DNA of 64,000 bases from Psychroflexus sp. ALD_RP9 (GCF_017311165.1 NZ_CP062973.1:1612001-1676000), one strand, 5' to 3'; numbered from the stretch's first letter, positions 1 to 9,969 are shown. The notes: a model not told the origin generated them from the letters alone. Program-made: numbers and translations.

Positions 1-201
1 CTTAATGACTTTATGGAATATTATAATTACAACAGGTATCCTTGTCGTCTTTACGGCAAAACACCTATGCAAATCGTAGAGGGTGAAGACATTGATAAAA
101 CCATGTTTTCTGAAATTCTCAGCCAAGCTAAAGTAAATAGGTTAGAAGAGAATAAAAACTTTAATGAATGTGTTGCCAAAATAGGATGTAATAAATCATA
201 A
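1..201 (+). pseudogene. transposase C-terminal fragment (runs in from the left edge)
   Basis: The reading frame is open from base 1 and ends at 201, so the start lies outside the window. The product is the end of a DDE-type integrase/transposase: EYYNYNRYPCRLYGKTP is the YYN-x-x-RP...L-x-x-x-TP motif found near the end of IS3/IS481-type transposases. Two longer homologues in this window (9637-9969 and 20975-21325) are themselves only C-terminal pieces, so this is probably a remnant too, although the left part cannot be seen. By analogy with those copies it would lie upstream of another RHS locus to the left. Confidence 0.7.
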
Positions 202-337
202 AAACAAAATCAGATCGTAAAATTTGATTTTTAAATCGACTCGTTTTAAAACCTATTTTCAATAGGTCAATGAATTTCTAAAAAGCGTAAAACAGCTTTT
301 TAAATTGTCCTAACTCTTAATCACTCTATTTCAGCAC

Positions 338-408
338 TGTCCCAACTCCTGTGCTGAGCATAGCCGAAGCATTGGAACACTTTTATCGCGGTTTTAACGA
401 TTTGTAAC
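338..408 (+). repeat. 71-bp dispersed repeat, copy 1
   Basis: This begins TGTCCCAACTCCTGTGCTGAG and ends CGATTTGTAAC. Copies of exactly the same length occur at 10154-10224, 11369-11439 and 21510-21580. The ends of its first half form an inverted repeat (TGTCCCAA...TTGGAACA, perfect in copy 2 as TGTTCCAA...TTGGAACA), so it can fold like a REP element. Three copies follow a transposase fragment by about 140-185 bp. Confidence 0.8.
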
Positions 409-516
409 CTCGATTCGCTCGATGAAGCAGAGAGGAAATCTATATATACGCTAATTGATTCGCTCATCTCAAAGAAAAAACTTAAAGACAACCTCTCTAA
501 TCTTATCGCTTCTTGA
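409..516 (+). pseudogene. XRE-regulator C-terminal remnant
   Basis: Directly after the 71-bp repeat, an open frame ends at the stop codon 514-516. It encodes LDSLDEAERKSIYTLIDSL followed by a Lys-rich end. This matches the C-terminal tail of Bacteroidota XRE regulators and resembles the tail of the remnant at 21581 (SELDTNDRAIIFKMIDSFL) and, more loosely, the intact regulator at 28072. The DNA-binding half is missing. It lies convergent to the immunity candidate at 663-1004, as the intact regulator does to its immunity gene in the tandem element. Homology is judged by eye. Confidence 0.5.
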
Positions 517-588
517 TGATTTTAACTAAAATTTAACTGTGATACATATATGTTGCTTTTAATGCATATTTGTAACATATTGTTCTCA

Positions 589-614
589 TAAAAAAACCAC
601 CTCAATAAAGGTGG
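589..614 (-). terminator. rho-independent terminator of locus 1
   Basis: On the minus strand, the stem CCACCT...AGGTGG (597-614, 6-nt loop) is followed by a run of eight T (589-596). It lies about 50 bp beyond the stop of the gene at 663-1004. A very similar hairpin ends the immunity gene inside each tandem element unit. Confidence 0.75.
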
Positions 615-662
615 CGCATCTCTTTATAATCTCGGACTGCAAGTGCTAGCGAGCGAGTCAGT

Positions 663-1004
663 TTAATTTTGAGATTTATAAATATTAAAAATATTATAAA
701 GTATAATTAATGTAAATATCGGTAAAACATAGAAAAATTTCATATAAACGATTAAATCAGAATCAAACTGAATGTATATTACATAATATGAAAAAGTAAA
801 TATAAGGCAAATCAAAGCCTTCTTTAATAAATTTATGTTATTGACTTTCATAAAGACATAATCAATTAAAAAAAATGTTAATATTGTTAATATGAAAATT
901 AAAATATTATTAAAATAATAATTAATTGTATCAGCAGAGTTTTCATCTATATATAGTAAAAATAAATAGATGAAAAATATTAAAATTATGTATATAACTT
1001 TCAC
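663..1004 (-). CDS. small membrane protein, candidate immunity protein of RHS-B1
   Basis: This 113-aa protein is almost entirely hydrophobic. It has about four membrane segments (roughly residues 2-18, 28-50, 60-80 and 85-108) separated by short polar loops such as DENSADT. I recognise no named family. It starts 5 bp after the stop of RHS-B1 and is followed by a terminator, so it is the last gene of the RHS-A1/RHS-B1 operon. That position is where polymorphic toxin systems carry the cognate immunity gene, and a membrane immunity protein would suit a membrane-active or surface-delivered toxin. The immunity role is inferred from position only. Confidence 0.6.
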   Translation of the reverse strand: MKVIYIILIFFIYLFLLYIDENSADTINYYFNNILIFILTILTFFLIDYVFMKVNNINLLKKALICLIFTFSYYVIYIQFDSDLIVYMKFFYVLPIFTLIILYNIFNIYKSQN

Positions 1005-1009
1005 TTTTT

Positions 1010-4000
1010 TTATTTTCTATTATCAGAAACTATTTTATCATGATTATTCATAGATTCAATGGTACTTAAATATGTACTTGTTTTTGATTGTGCAAATGTT
1101 AGGGGAGTTACAACTAAATTAAATCTGCTAAAACCTTTCTTAAACCAACTATATAAGGCTGGAGCAGAAGAAACGCCTGCCGTGTCTAGTAAAGCTTTTT
1201 CGTTTCCATCGGACATTTGATGTCTCATAACAGCATATTGTTTTGGTGTCATACTGCCAGACCTTCTTCCGCTACCAACTTTTATTTTACTTATAAGGTT
1301 GCCTTCTTTATCTAAGTTTGGGGTTTCTATCCATTTATTACCCCACAAAACATATTCTTTACCATTATCTAAAATTACAGATTCACCATTTAAATAAAAA
1401 CTTGTATTAGGTAATTCATTTGAACATAATACACTACTATCTTTTCTTAATCTATTCATCCTTTTTTGACTCGGAGTTTTTTCATTGTCATTATCATTTC
1501 CTGTATTGCTGTCACCACCACCGTTATCACTACTACTACCATCATCAGCAGAATCATCTCCTTCAGCACTATTATCAGTGTTATTTTGAATATAATCTCT
1601 AAAGAAATCCTGTGCATCTTGCCCAGTAAAAGTAATGACATTTCCATCTTCACTAACTTCAGAATCCGCTCCAGATGGGTCTGCCCAAAACACCGGGTTA
1701 TTATCAAATGCTGAATAAGTAGAATATTCATAATGCGTTACCGGGTCAATGGCATTCCATCGTGCAATTGCAGGATCATAAAGACGAAGTTCCATTTCGT
1801 AAAGATTTAACCCTAAACTCTCTTCAAGCTCAACACCATTATATTTAAACTTACTCGCCACAGAATTGACGTTACCTGAAGTTACATTATTATACCCCTT
1901 GTGTTTCAGTCCAAAAGGATAGTAATTGTTCTCTTCAACAATTTCTGTATTCGCATCAATAGACCCATTTCCATCCGAGTCTTTATAGGACAATCTAATA
2001 TTGCCTAAATGGTCTTTAAATTGATAGACATAATCAAAGCCACCTTGGTTATCGGGTTGTAGGTAGCCTTCTGGGTGAGAGAAGAATTTAAGTTCAGGGC
2101 TGTTGTTACCTGAATATTCATAGATAAAACCATTGTCATATTGGGTATGTGTAATAGTCCCAAGATTTGCGGTATCATCTTGAAAAAAAGTACCTGTATT
2201 CACGATTTTCTTTAATTTAACGCCTGTGGCATCGTAAATATAACTAATTTCTCTGTTTTGATAGCCTGAAGTATTAAAAATAACTTTAGTAGGTAAATTT
2301 AAGTGATTGTAGTCAATATGTGTAATAGCTTTGTTTTTATCATGAGTCATATTGCCATTCACATCGTAGGTGTAATCATAAGCTGCTTTGTGAGAGCCAT
2401 CCTTAAAACCTTCATCATCTGCTGTATCGTTTACGGCTTTTAATTGATTGGAGTCAGGTTGGTAAGTATACTCTAACTGGTCAATGATGCCTATGCTGTG
2501 GTCTTGCTTAGCCCCATAACGTCTTAAGCCCATGATATTGCCATTATAATCATAAGTAATATTGCTAAGGCTGAAGTTTTCTAGTTCACCATCAAAGAGA
2601 CCAGTCATCGCATGCGGTGTTAAATAATCAGCCGCTTTAATACGGTTAAGGGCATCATAGTGGTAGGCGTAACTCCGCTTTTGGTTATGGGTATTTTGGC
2701 TTCGCCAATGGGTTTCAGAGATGTTACCATTGTATAAAGCTGTTGTTGTTGCATTATCTTCAGGCTTGTTGTAATTTAATTTAAAGGCAAAGAGCTGGTC
2801 AGGGTTGGGCGCATCAACCTTATTAATTTCAGTTAACCACCCTCGTATGTTGTAATTGTAAGCTACATCTTGTAAAGCTGTAGTTTGGTTATAATCGCTT
2901 TGGGTATCATTTCCGCCTACTTTCTTTTCTATAAGTTGCCCGAGTTCATCATAGTGGTTAAAGACAATGAGTTCCTCACCTTGGTGATTAATGTTTTGAG
3001 TTTGCTTGAGCAGTCGTCCAGCGTGGTCGTAAGTAAATTTATCAACAATAGTGATGTTGGTTGGGTTCAAGCCATTTTTATCATGTGTTGTTGTGGTTTC
3101 AAGCACTTCACCAATAAAGTTGAGCTTAGAGTGGGTTTTAGTTTCAGAGTTCAAGTATTCGTTAATAGAATGGGTATAAATAGCTCTGGCTTTGTCATCA
3201 TATTTAGTGAGGCTTGTAATCCATTGGTCTGTACCTAAAACGCGCACATGGTCACCAGTTGCTAAAGTTTTGGTATTGGTGGTAAAGTTACCATTGTTAA
3301 GGTTACTGGAATAAATAGAGCTGGTTTCAGCTTGTAGACCTCTAAGGTCAAAGTTGTAGTCATCGTAATAGTTAACGGTGTAAATTTTAATATTGCTATT
3401 AGGGAATGTATTTTTAGAATAATAAATTCCTAATGCTCCATTTGCTGTAAATTCGATATCTTCTGTTTTTGATTCAGATATTATTTGTTGGTTGTATAGA
3501 AACTCTTGTAATTCCTCTCTGCTTTGAGGTATATTATTTTCATCAATATATTTTCCAGTGTAGGCCACTCTACCAAAAGCATCATATTTGGTAAAGAGCC
3601 ATTGGTCGTTTTGTCTTAGTTTGGCATCTTGGGTTAAGACAGGTCGGTTAAGTTTATCATAGACGATGTATTCCCAGCCTTTACCCGGTATTTTTTTCTC
3701 GACAAGGTTATTGCGATTATCATAACGATAAATATACCCTAAACCATCAATCAAGCTTTGTTTTACTTTTTGGGGATATCTAATAATAGGCTGTATTTGA
3801 TAAGGCGGTTGGTTAAAAATACCTACCTGCCTAAAGTCTTGGGTTTGAACTTGTACATGATTATTAACTAACTTAAAAACCGCATTTGGTCCATCCATAT
3901 GTCCTAAGAAAGCCAATTCTCGATTTTCGATTTGTCGGTTAAGGTCAAGATTAAGATTTAGCTTAGGGTTAAGCCCAACAGCCACATTAGTGTTAATGTT

Positions 4001-5455
4001 TAAGATAAACTGTACAGTGTTATTTTGATCAACAGCCACACTTAAGCCACCCACAGCGCCATAATCATTAGAAATAACAGCCGTAGCAAGGTCAGTACCT
4101 TCAGGAAGATCGTTAAAGGCTCTTTTATAATCAAGGCGTTCACGTTCTGGCATATCAATCAACTCATACCAAGGGAAAAACCTTTGATAACTGAGTTTTT
4201 GACTACTGTTTAAACTAAGGTTTAGTCCAGAGACTTTGCCTTGTCCTTCGATGTAGAGTTGGTTGCTTTTGATATAAAGTTTATAATTGTAACCAAGCCC
4301 TTGTAGACGTCCAACTTCTGTATCTTTAAAATTACCAAGAGGTTTAAGGTCAGCAATCATACCCTTATGTAAAGGGATTTCATTCGCAAAATTCATGTTG
4401 ATATTAACCAAAAGATGACCGTTGTCTTGTTGCAAGACCAACCCGCCTTGACCGCCGTAGGTTTCAAATAAGTCTTGGTGCACGAGGCTTTGATCGTCAT
4501 AATCGGCTAAATCCTTTTGGTACTGATCAGCTAAGCTTTTATCAACTTTAGCTACTTGAGTCCACGGCACAGCGATGCCACCTTGTAAATCAGCTGAGAA
4601 ATTATCAGCTTGGAGTTGGTAGCTTAATTCAGGAGATAAGACATAACTTAAATTACCATAATCATCGTACACATAGTAGGTGTCATGGGCCTGTCCATTA
4701 TCATAAGTACGTTTAAGGACCACTTGGCCTAACTTGTTTTTAAACTCTTCAGTGGTGTGGTCATGAGCTTGAGCTTGGTTGGGTTGCCAATTTTCATCTT
4801 TAGTAATGCTTTTATAAAGCTGTTGCGGCGCATAATAACCACGATCTACTAGTATATGCGGTACAGTAGAAGTGGTGTCAGTAAAGCTCACATCAAATCG
4901 TTTCACCTCACCTTGGGTATTGGTTTGGTAATCAAATTTAATGGTATGATCTGTATCATGAGCGAGTTGTACTTGCCAATCATTTCCGGGAGCACCTTGT
5001 TCAAAGACACGATTGAGTGGTGAACGCTCTAGATGCTTTTCGCTGTAGGCTAATACGCCATCAGCAGCACCGTATCTGTTGGTATAAAAATTTTCTTGAA
5101 GAGCTAAAGGATTGGTTCTTAAACTTAAAGAAGACGGGTTTAAGCTATCGCTAAACGGGAGGTATTCTTTAGTTTGTCGGCCTAAACTATCATAGCTAAA
5201 AAAAGAGATGATGTCGTGAGAAGACGGGCTGTTGGCTTTAAGCACTTGTTGGATCGGTCGCCCTAAACCATCAAAATACTGGACGCTTTCAGTAGCCTGC
5301 GAAGTCGTAGGATTAGTTATAGAGTTACTGGTAGCTTGTCGATAACTGGTGGTTTTGATATAGTTTTGGTCTTGATCTTGAGCAGAAGCCATTATGCTAA
5401 AACACAAGGCTATCGTAAGAAAAGCTATAGAAGAAAAGTGTTGTAAAGAAGTCAT
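1010..5455 (-). CDS. RHS-B1: secreted DUF6443/RHS polymorphic toxin
   Basis: The 1481-aa protein starts with a Sec signal peptide (about residues 1-25, ending ASAQDQ). A DUF6443-type region follows (about 30-190, with [12 protein letters not shown] and [14 protein letters not shown]), then many YD repeats such as [13 protein letters not shown]. The RHS core has YYPFG at about 1178 and ends in ADPSG at about 1258. RHS proteins form a shell around a cleaved C-terminal toxin. The tip here, about 220 residues, has an acidic Asp/Ser/Gly-rich linker and then a domain I do not recognise. Residues 640-690 differ completely from RHS-B2 and B3. The codons for YYPFG (1910-1924, TCCAAAAGGATAGTA) resemble the recombination core seen in RHS-B3. 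No type IX sorting domain is seen. Confidence 0.9.
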   Translation of the reverse strand: MTSLQHFSSIAFLTIALCFSIMASAQDQDQNYIKTTSYRQATSNSITNPTTSQATESVQYFDGLGRPIQQVLKANSPSSHDIISFFSYDSLGRQTKEYLPFSDSLNPSSLSLRTNPLALQENFYTNRYGAADGVLAYSEKHLERSPLNRVFEQGAPGNDWQVQLAHDTDHTIKFDYQTNTQGEVKRFDVSFTDTTSTVPHILVDRGYYAPQQLYKSITKDENWQPNQAQAHDHTTEEFKNKLGQVVLKRTYDNGQAHDTYYVYDDYGNLSYVLSPELSYQLQADNFSADLQGGIAVPWTQVAKVDKSLADQYQKDLADYDDQSLVHQDLFETYGGQGGLVLQQDNGHLLVNINMNFANEIPLHKGMIADLKPLGNFKDTEVGRLQGLGYNYKLYIKSNQLYIEGQGKVSGLNLSLNSSQKLSYQRFFPWYELIDMPERERLDYKRAFNDLPEGTDLATAVISNDYGAVGGLSVAVDQNNTVQFILNINTNVAVGLNPKLNLNLDLNRQIENRELAFLGHMDGPNAVFKLVNNHVQVQTQDFRQVGIFNQPPYQIQPIIRYPQKVKQSLIDGLGYIYRYDNRNNLVEKKIPGKGWEYIVYDKLNRPVLTQDAKLRQNDQWLFTKYDAFGRVAYTGKYIDENNIPQSREELQEFLYNQQIISESKTEDIEFTANGALGIYYSKNTFPNSNIKIYTVNYYDDYNFDLRGLQAETSSIYSSNLNNGNFTTNTKTLATGDHVRVLGTDQWITSLTKYDDKARAIYTHSINEYLNSETKTHSKLNFIGEVLETTTTHDKNGLNPTNITIVDKFTYDHAGRLLKQTQNINHQGEELIVFNHYDELGQLIEKKVGGNDTQSDYNQTTALQDVAYNYNIRGWLTEINKVDAPNPDQLFAFKLNYNKPEDNATTTALYNGNISETHWRSQNTHNQKRSYAYHYDALNRIKAADYLTPHAMTGLFDGELENFSLSNITYDYNGNIMGLRRYGAKQDHSIGIIDQLEYTYQPDSNQLKAVNDTADDEGFKDGSHKAAYDYTYDVNGNMTHDKNKAITHIDYNHLNLPTKVIFNTSGYQNREISYIYDATGVKLKKIVNTGTFFQDDTANLGTITHTQYDNGFIYEYSGNNSPELKFFSHPEGYLQPDNQGGFDYVYQFKDHLGNIRLSYKDSDGNGSIDANTEIVEENNYYPFGLKHKGYNNVTSGNVNSVASKFKYNGVELEESLGLNLYEMELRLYDPAIARWNAIDPVTHYEYSTYSAFDNNPVFWADPSGADSEVSEDGNVITFTGQDAQDFFRDYIQNNTDNSAEGDDSADDGSSSDNGGGDSNTGNDNDNEKTPSQKRMNRLRKDSSVLCSNELPNTSFYLNGESVILDNGKEYVLWGNKWIETPNLDKEGNLISKIKVGSGRRSGSMTPKQYAVMRHQMSDGNEKALLDTAGVSSAPALYSWFKKGFSRFNLVVTPLTFAQSKTSTYLSTIESMNNHDKIVSDNRK

Positions 5456-5466
5456 AATAGAGTTGA

Positions 5467-8400
5467 TTATTGGTTAGATGTCTGACGGTAGTTGTAGTCG
5501 TATTCCTCTACGATATGGCCCTGTTCATCTTTGATGCGTTCTAAGCGATTAAACGCGCCATATTCGTAGTAAAGGCTTTGTCCTCTAGGGTCAGTCACTG
5601 AGGTAACGCCAATTAAAGGGTCGTAAGTATAGGTGGTGATCTGAGCGTTTGAATAAGTGCTTCTAAGCTGCTCTAATAAATTTCGTAAATCATCTTCCGT
5701 TTGTTGGCAGTTAGCACCTAAGCAGTTAGCATCAGCATCGGCGGCCGCTTGAAGGCTAGTAATGAGATTTGGATTAATTTGATTGTAGGCGATATTAACA
5801 AGTTTTGCAATGGGTTTAGAGTTATGATAGCCATAAATATAACTGATAGGAACATCACCAGTTTGTCTAACCTGTAAAACATTAGAGTCTTGGTCGTATT
5901 GTTCATACTTGATTTTAGAGTCTAAGGCTTGATTTGATTTTGCGAAAAGGACTTCAGATAATTCAAAAATGGAATTGGTTGAATTGGTCGAATTTTGAAC
6001 AGGACTAATATCAGTAGGCGAGGAGTATACTTTAGCTAGCTTAGAAGTGAGCTTATCTGTGTTAAAAGTTTCTACAGCTACCGGTTCTGCAATTCGATTG
6101 GTATTCAACAATGCTTGAATATTCCAAGAATACCAAGCAGGTGTATTATAGGGATAATACATGACTTGCTTAGAGAATTCAACGACCTCATTATTTGAAC
6201 TATAAGTTGTAGTTGTTGTAGATTTGGGTTGGTATGTCTCAGGCCAATAGTCTGTGTCAGAAATCTGAGTTAAAGTATCCGCTAAGCTACCATCAGCATT
6301 ATAATAGTAATTAGTGGTTTTAATTTCCTTTTGAAGAGACTTTTCATAAAAATGTTCTTTAAAATTGACTCTAAAAGTAGAGTAATAATTTGATATCGTG
6401 ACGCAATTGTCATAAATAGCCATTCCAGCGTTACTGTTACTATTCCAATAAGCATCATTTGGTAAGGGAGTTTTATTTATATAGTCTTCAAATTGTCTAT
6501 AATATTGATTCCAAACACAGTTGTCTATTTGTTGGTATGTAAATAAAGAAACTCCAACTCTATTCTGAACGATATCATACCCATAATCGATTTCTTTTAA
6601 AATGTTCATGTCATGAGAGAAAGAGTTATGCTTCTGCAATAAGCCTTGATAAATACTTCGATCCTCGTTTGGCAAAAAAGGGTAAACATAAGTTGCATCA
6701 TAGGAGTTGTTGCCATTTGGGCTGGAATATTCGAAAGATTCTTTAGAACCATCCATATGAGTGACCCAAACTTTTTCATAACCAACATAGCTGTTTTGGG
6801 TTAGAGAGGCATAAACAGCATTTAATTCTTCTGTAACCTTGTAAACAATAGATACGGTTTTTGCAGAAAGAGGTAGTCTTCCATGCCTAAGTTTTATAAG
6901 ATTTGAATTTCCACCAACTTCATTAATTAATGAAGCAAGATGATGAGTTATAGAATGATTATACACTTTCACGTTGGTATGAAAGCCATCTGTAACGCCT
7001 GAGCTACTTTGTCTAAAATAATAATTATTTGGAAGATTTTCTTCTGGAGAAGTTATCGTATCATTATTAAAGAATTCAGGGATATAGCTTTCTCGATAGA
7101 CATATTGTTTGTGATACTTGGGTTCTAAATTAGTTTCAGAGTCATAAAATTTAATATTTTTTATGCGTACACCGCCTCCGGGTACTTCTTTGGTAATTAT
7201 AGTTTTATAATCTCTACCATAAATATCAACCAATTGTTGGGCTGAAGTTTGACTTTCAGGATGAAATCGAAAAACATAAGTTCCAGGTTCTAGAGTTAAA
7301 TTTTGATATACAATTCTCTCGCAATCAAAATGAACTGCACCAATACGAGTTTCTTGGTTATTTTCTATTTTCATGATCTCAAATAGCGTTAACCCAGGCG
7401 TTCCTGAATCCATATTACCTGAATAGTTTGAATCCTCTGACCCCGCACCACTAGAATCACCATCACTAGGACCATAAATGCCTGTATCACCAGGATTTGG
7501 AGAATTATTACAATTAGCATTAGACTTAATTGTAAATTCTGTTTCTTCATTTATAGTAATGGTCTCTTGGCTGGGTAAGTTGCCTGTATTATTTAAGTTA
7601 ATAGTGAATTTATTCCAATTTATAGGATTTTTTTTCTTGAATTCATCTATTGTTAATTCACGACTTCCCATATGATATATAGTATTACTTTCGAAGGTGA
7701 ATTCTTTAATACCGCCATTAGGGTATGTAATGCTTTTAATCAAGCCTTTTGTTATATGATCAACATCTGCCGTACTTCCATCGGTTCTAAACACTTGTGG
7801 CGTTCCATTAGGGTAAGGACTTTTATAAAACCCCCAATTATCCTTATTAATACTACCAAACCCTTCTGTTAAGTAGTCATTATATTTAATATCATATGTT
7901 TCACTTTCATTATTGATATTATCATAATGTTCAACATTTTTCAAGTAGAGTCTACTAAAGTTTGGTGCAAAATTTGAATTGTTTATAGTGTTAATACTAT
8001 CATAACTAAACCTAATTGTTTTTACTTTTTTAGGATCAATTTCATTTTCAAAATCATTGATGTTTTGCAGCGGTTTTGTTTTTATAATACTGTCAAGTTT
8101 TGCTCCTGTTTGCCCAACGTATTCAGGGTGGCTAACCGAATAATAAAAAATAAGATTAGATGAATCATTTAATTTAATTCTTTGAATTTTTTTTGTAATA
8201 ATTGAAACTTGATTAAAACTATACGATTTAAGTGGCTTAAGGACTCTTTTATTGTAGACATCATAACCGCTTTCAACTGCTGTGTATCTTAAGTATTTAT
8301 CATAAATACTTTTTTTAGAGATTTCAGGTATCTCGTATTTAGTGATATTTCTAGCCATTGGAAGTCCCTCTCCAATATCTTCATAAAAATATTCAGCTAT

Positions 8401-9303
8401 CATTTGCCATGAATAATTATATATACCGCTTACTTTCCAAGCACTTACATAGGAATCGGTAACTTGTTGTCCTCCAAGAGTCGGTTGTACATTATCTCCT
8501 TGTGGGACTGTGGCACTGTTTGAATTTGTTGTGGTGATTTCTTTCTGATCTAAAATATACTTCCTGCCTAAATTATCAGTTACAATAAAAGAATCAATTT
8601 CGTCATTAGAAAAAGTAACATCTACAATAACATTAGAATCATTTTTTAAATATTCAACATTATATCCAATATGATCTTTAACTATTATAAATTTTGCATT
8701 AACTCCATTTAAACTCAAATGAAAAAGATCATACTCTTTATCAAAACCACCGTTTTTGTAGGTCGAGTCTGAATTAATTGGATACATAGAAGACCCTAAG
8801 CCTCCTGTGTTCCATAAGTAATTTTGTAGTTCTTTTTGGAAGTAATATTGCTCTAAAAATTCGAAAAAATCGTAATCATTTAAATTGAAATCCTCATAAC
8901 CGGTAAAGTATATGCCATAATTAAAAGGGGCTTGGGTTGGGTATTTGTCATCACGAATGCCCATTACAGTACGAGAAATCACAATATCACCACTTATGGA
9001 CCATCCTGTACCTACAATCCCCGAGCGTTCATCAACACGGTTGCCTAAAGTGCTATAGCTTAAAGATATAGGAATACTAAAGTCCTTGCTTTGAGCGCTG
9101 ACTAAAGGGAGGCTAATATCAGGTTGCCCAGTATAATAGTTAACAGGTAATTCATCAAACCGCATCAAATTTGCCACTGATGGTGATGGCGGTACTATAT
9201 TCGGTAATTGTGGTGGATTAATTTGCGCTTGTTGATTAGAATTCTGAGCAAGCGCAGTATAGTAAGAAAATAAAACAATTAAAAAAGATAAAATATTTTT
9301 CAT
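5467..9303 (-). CDS. RHS-A1: secreted RHS/YD-repeat partner protein
   Basis: The 1278-aa protein starts with a signal peptide (residues 1-19, ending TALAQN) and a Pro-rich stretch ([14 protein letters not shown]). The N-terminal part ([33 protein letters not shown]) resembles the entry region of RHS/SpvB-like proteins. The last 100 residues are YD repeats ([19 protein letters not shown]). It stops without an RHS core or tip, 11 bp before RHS-B1. About 150 N-terminal residues and about 250 C-terminal residues are nearly identical to RHS-A2, while the middle is only loosely similar. I infer that it works with RHS-B as part of the shell or as a delivery subunit; no enzymatic motif is seen. [18 protein letters not shown] linker lies mid-protein. 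Confidence 0.85.
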   Translation of the reverse strand: MKNILSFLIVLFSYYTALAQNSNQQAQINPPQLPNIVPPSPSVANLMRFDELPVNYYTGQPDISLPLVSAQSKDFSIPISLSYSTLGNRVDERSGIVGTGWSISGDIVISRTVMGIRDDKYPTQAPFNYGIYFTGYEDFNLNDYDFFEFLEQYYFQKELQNYLWNTGGLGSSMYPINSDSTYKNGGFDKEYDLFHLSLNGVNAKFIIVKDHIGYNVEYLKNDSNVIVDVTFSNDEIDSFIVTDNLGRKYILDQKEITTTNSNSATVPQGDNVQPTLGGQQVTDSYVSAWKVSGIYNYSWQMIAEYFYEDIGEGLPMARNITKYEIPEISKKSIYDKYLRYTAVESGYDVYNKRVLKPLKSYSFNQVSIITKKIQRIKLNDSSNLIFYYSVSHPEYVGQTGAKLDSIIKTKPLQNINDFENEIDPKKVKTIRFSYDSINTINNSNFAPNFSRLYLKNVEHYDNINNESETYDIKYNDYLTEGFGSINKDNWGFYKSPYPNGTPQVFRTDGSTADVDHITKGLIKSITYPNGGIKEFTFESNTIYHMGSRELTIDEFKKKNPINWNKFTINLNNTGNLPSQETITINEETEFTIKSNANCNNSPNPGDTGIYGPSDGDSSGAGSEDSNYSGNMDSGTPGLTLFEIMKIENNQETRIGAVHFDCERIVYQNLTLEPGTYVFRFHPESQTSAQQLVDIYGRDYKTIITKEVPGGGVRIKNIKFYDSETNLEPKYHKQYVYRESYIPEFFNNDTITSPEENLPNNYYFRQSSSGVTDGFHTNVKVYNHSITHHLASLINEVGGNSNLIKLRHGRLPLSAKTVSIVYKVTEELNAVYASLTQNSYVGYEKVWVTHMDGSKESFEYSSPNGNNSYDATYVYPFLPNEDRSIYQGLLQKHNSFSHDMNILKEIDYGYDIVQNRVGVSLFTYQQIDNCVWNQYYRQFEDYINKTPLPNDAYWNSNSNAGMAIYDNCVTISNYYSTFRVNFKEHFYEKSLQKEIKTTNYYYNADGSLADTLTQISDTDYWPETYQPKSTTTTTYSSNNEVVEFSKQVMYYPYNTPAWYSWNIQALLNTNRIAEPVAVETFNTDKLTSKLAKVYSSPTDISPVQNSTNSTNSIFELSEVLFAKSNQALDSKIKYEQYDQDSNVLQVRQTGDVPISYIYGYHNSKPIAKLVNIAYNQINPNLITSLQAAADADANCLGANCQQTEDDLRNLLEQLRSTYSNAQITTYTYDPLIGVTSVTDPRGQSLYYEYGAFNRLERIKDEQGHIVEEYDYNYRQTSNQ

Positions 9304-9337
9304 AAGAGGTTAGGTATTAAATTCTGCTAAATGAAAA

Positions 9338-9345
9338 CAAATATA
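9338..9345 (-). promoter_or_regulatory. -7 box of locus 1
   Basis: The minus strand reads TATATTTG, matching the Bacteroidota -7 consensus TAnnTTTG, about 35 bp before the RHS-A1 start. The same box lies at equivalent positions before RHS-A2 (20691-20698) and RHS-A3 (43220-43227). I do not see a clear -33 TTTG. Confidence 0.5.
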
Positions 9346-9636
9346 TATATGTAAGTAGTACTGTTAAATTTTTTTTGTTAAATTATAGTAATTTAACGTT
9401 TATGATGTTAAATAAGAACCTTAGATAATATATTTCACCTTGAATTTAAACGCAAAGTCATCAAACGGTATAAGCTTGATTTAGGTAAAATTAAAAGAAT
9501 AGGGCATGGTGAAAAACCCTTCTAGATTATAATCGTTAAAATTAAAATTCTTAATCATCGAGTAATTACAATAATAATGATAGAACTAAAATAATTTCAT
9601 ACTGAAGCAAGACGAAGCATCAACGCCCCACAAGTA
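9346..9636. other. RHS upstream region, duplicated in locus 2
   Basis: There is no complete gene. The stretch is near-identical to 20699-20974. It contains a short plus-strand coding-like piece (about 9430-9525, ending RIGHGEKPF and a stop) that may be a degraded part of the same transposase whose C-terminal piece follows. Confidence 0.5.
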
Positions 9637-9969
9637 GTGAAAAAGATAACGGCAATGACCGCTGAATTTCCATTCTCTAATGCCATGTCTGAAATCACTC
9701 ATCGTATTTATAAATCAGAGTTTATGGGTGGTAAACAATCAGAAGACCTAGCATCACACATTATAAGCCTTAATGACTTTATAGAGTATTACAATCATCA
9801 CAGATATCCGTGTCGTCTTCACGGCAAAACGCCCATGGAAATTATCAACGGTCAAGAAATCGATAAACAACTATTTACTCAACAACTCAAAGAAGCCAAA
9901 CTCAAACGGCTTGAAGCTAATCGTAATTTTAATGCGTGCGTAGCTAAGATAGGGTGTAAGCCGTCTTAA
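9637..9969 (+). pseudogene. transposase C-terminal fragment, copy 2
   Basis: This 110-aa fragment belongs to an IS3/IS481-type integrase-core transposase. It keeps the segment with the third catalytic residue of the DDE triad (FSNAMSE, Glu) and the closing EYYNHHRYPCRLHGKTP motif. Both catalytic Asp residues and the HTH half are absent. The frame extends a little upstream without an ATG (RRSINAPQVV precedes it). It is nearly identical to 20975-21325 and lies at the same place upstream of the divergent RHS-A gene, so it was copied together with the RHS block. It is not functional by itself. Confidence 0.75.

Larger units (their letters stand above)
202..662. other. intergenic stretch with repeat, regulator remnant and terminator
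   Basis: No intact gene is visible. The stretch holds a 71-bp dispersed repeat (338-408), the C-terminal remnant of an XRE-type regulator (409-516) and a minus-strand terminator (589-614). The first 130 bases after the transposase fragment differ from the corresponding DNA after the fragments at 9969 and 21325. Confidence 0.7.

Noticed and set aside
1420..1714. Plus- and minus-strand frames over the acidic linker of RHS-B1
   Set aside because: Low-complexity shadows of the Asp/Ser/Gly-rich linker.
2885..3238. Plus-strand frames of about 117 codons opposite the RHS-B genes
   Set aside because: They mirror the repetitive coding strand and recur wherever RHS-B is copied; no independent features.
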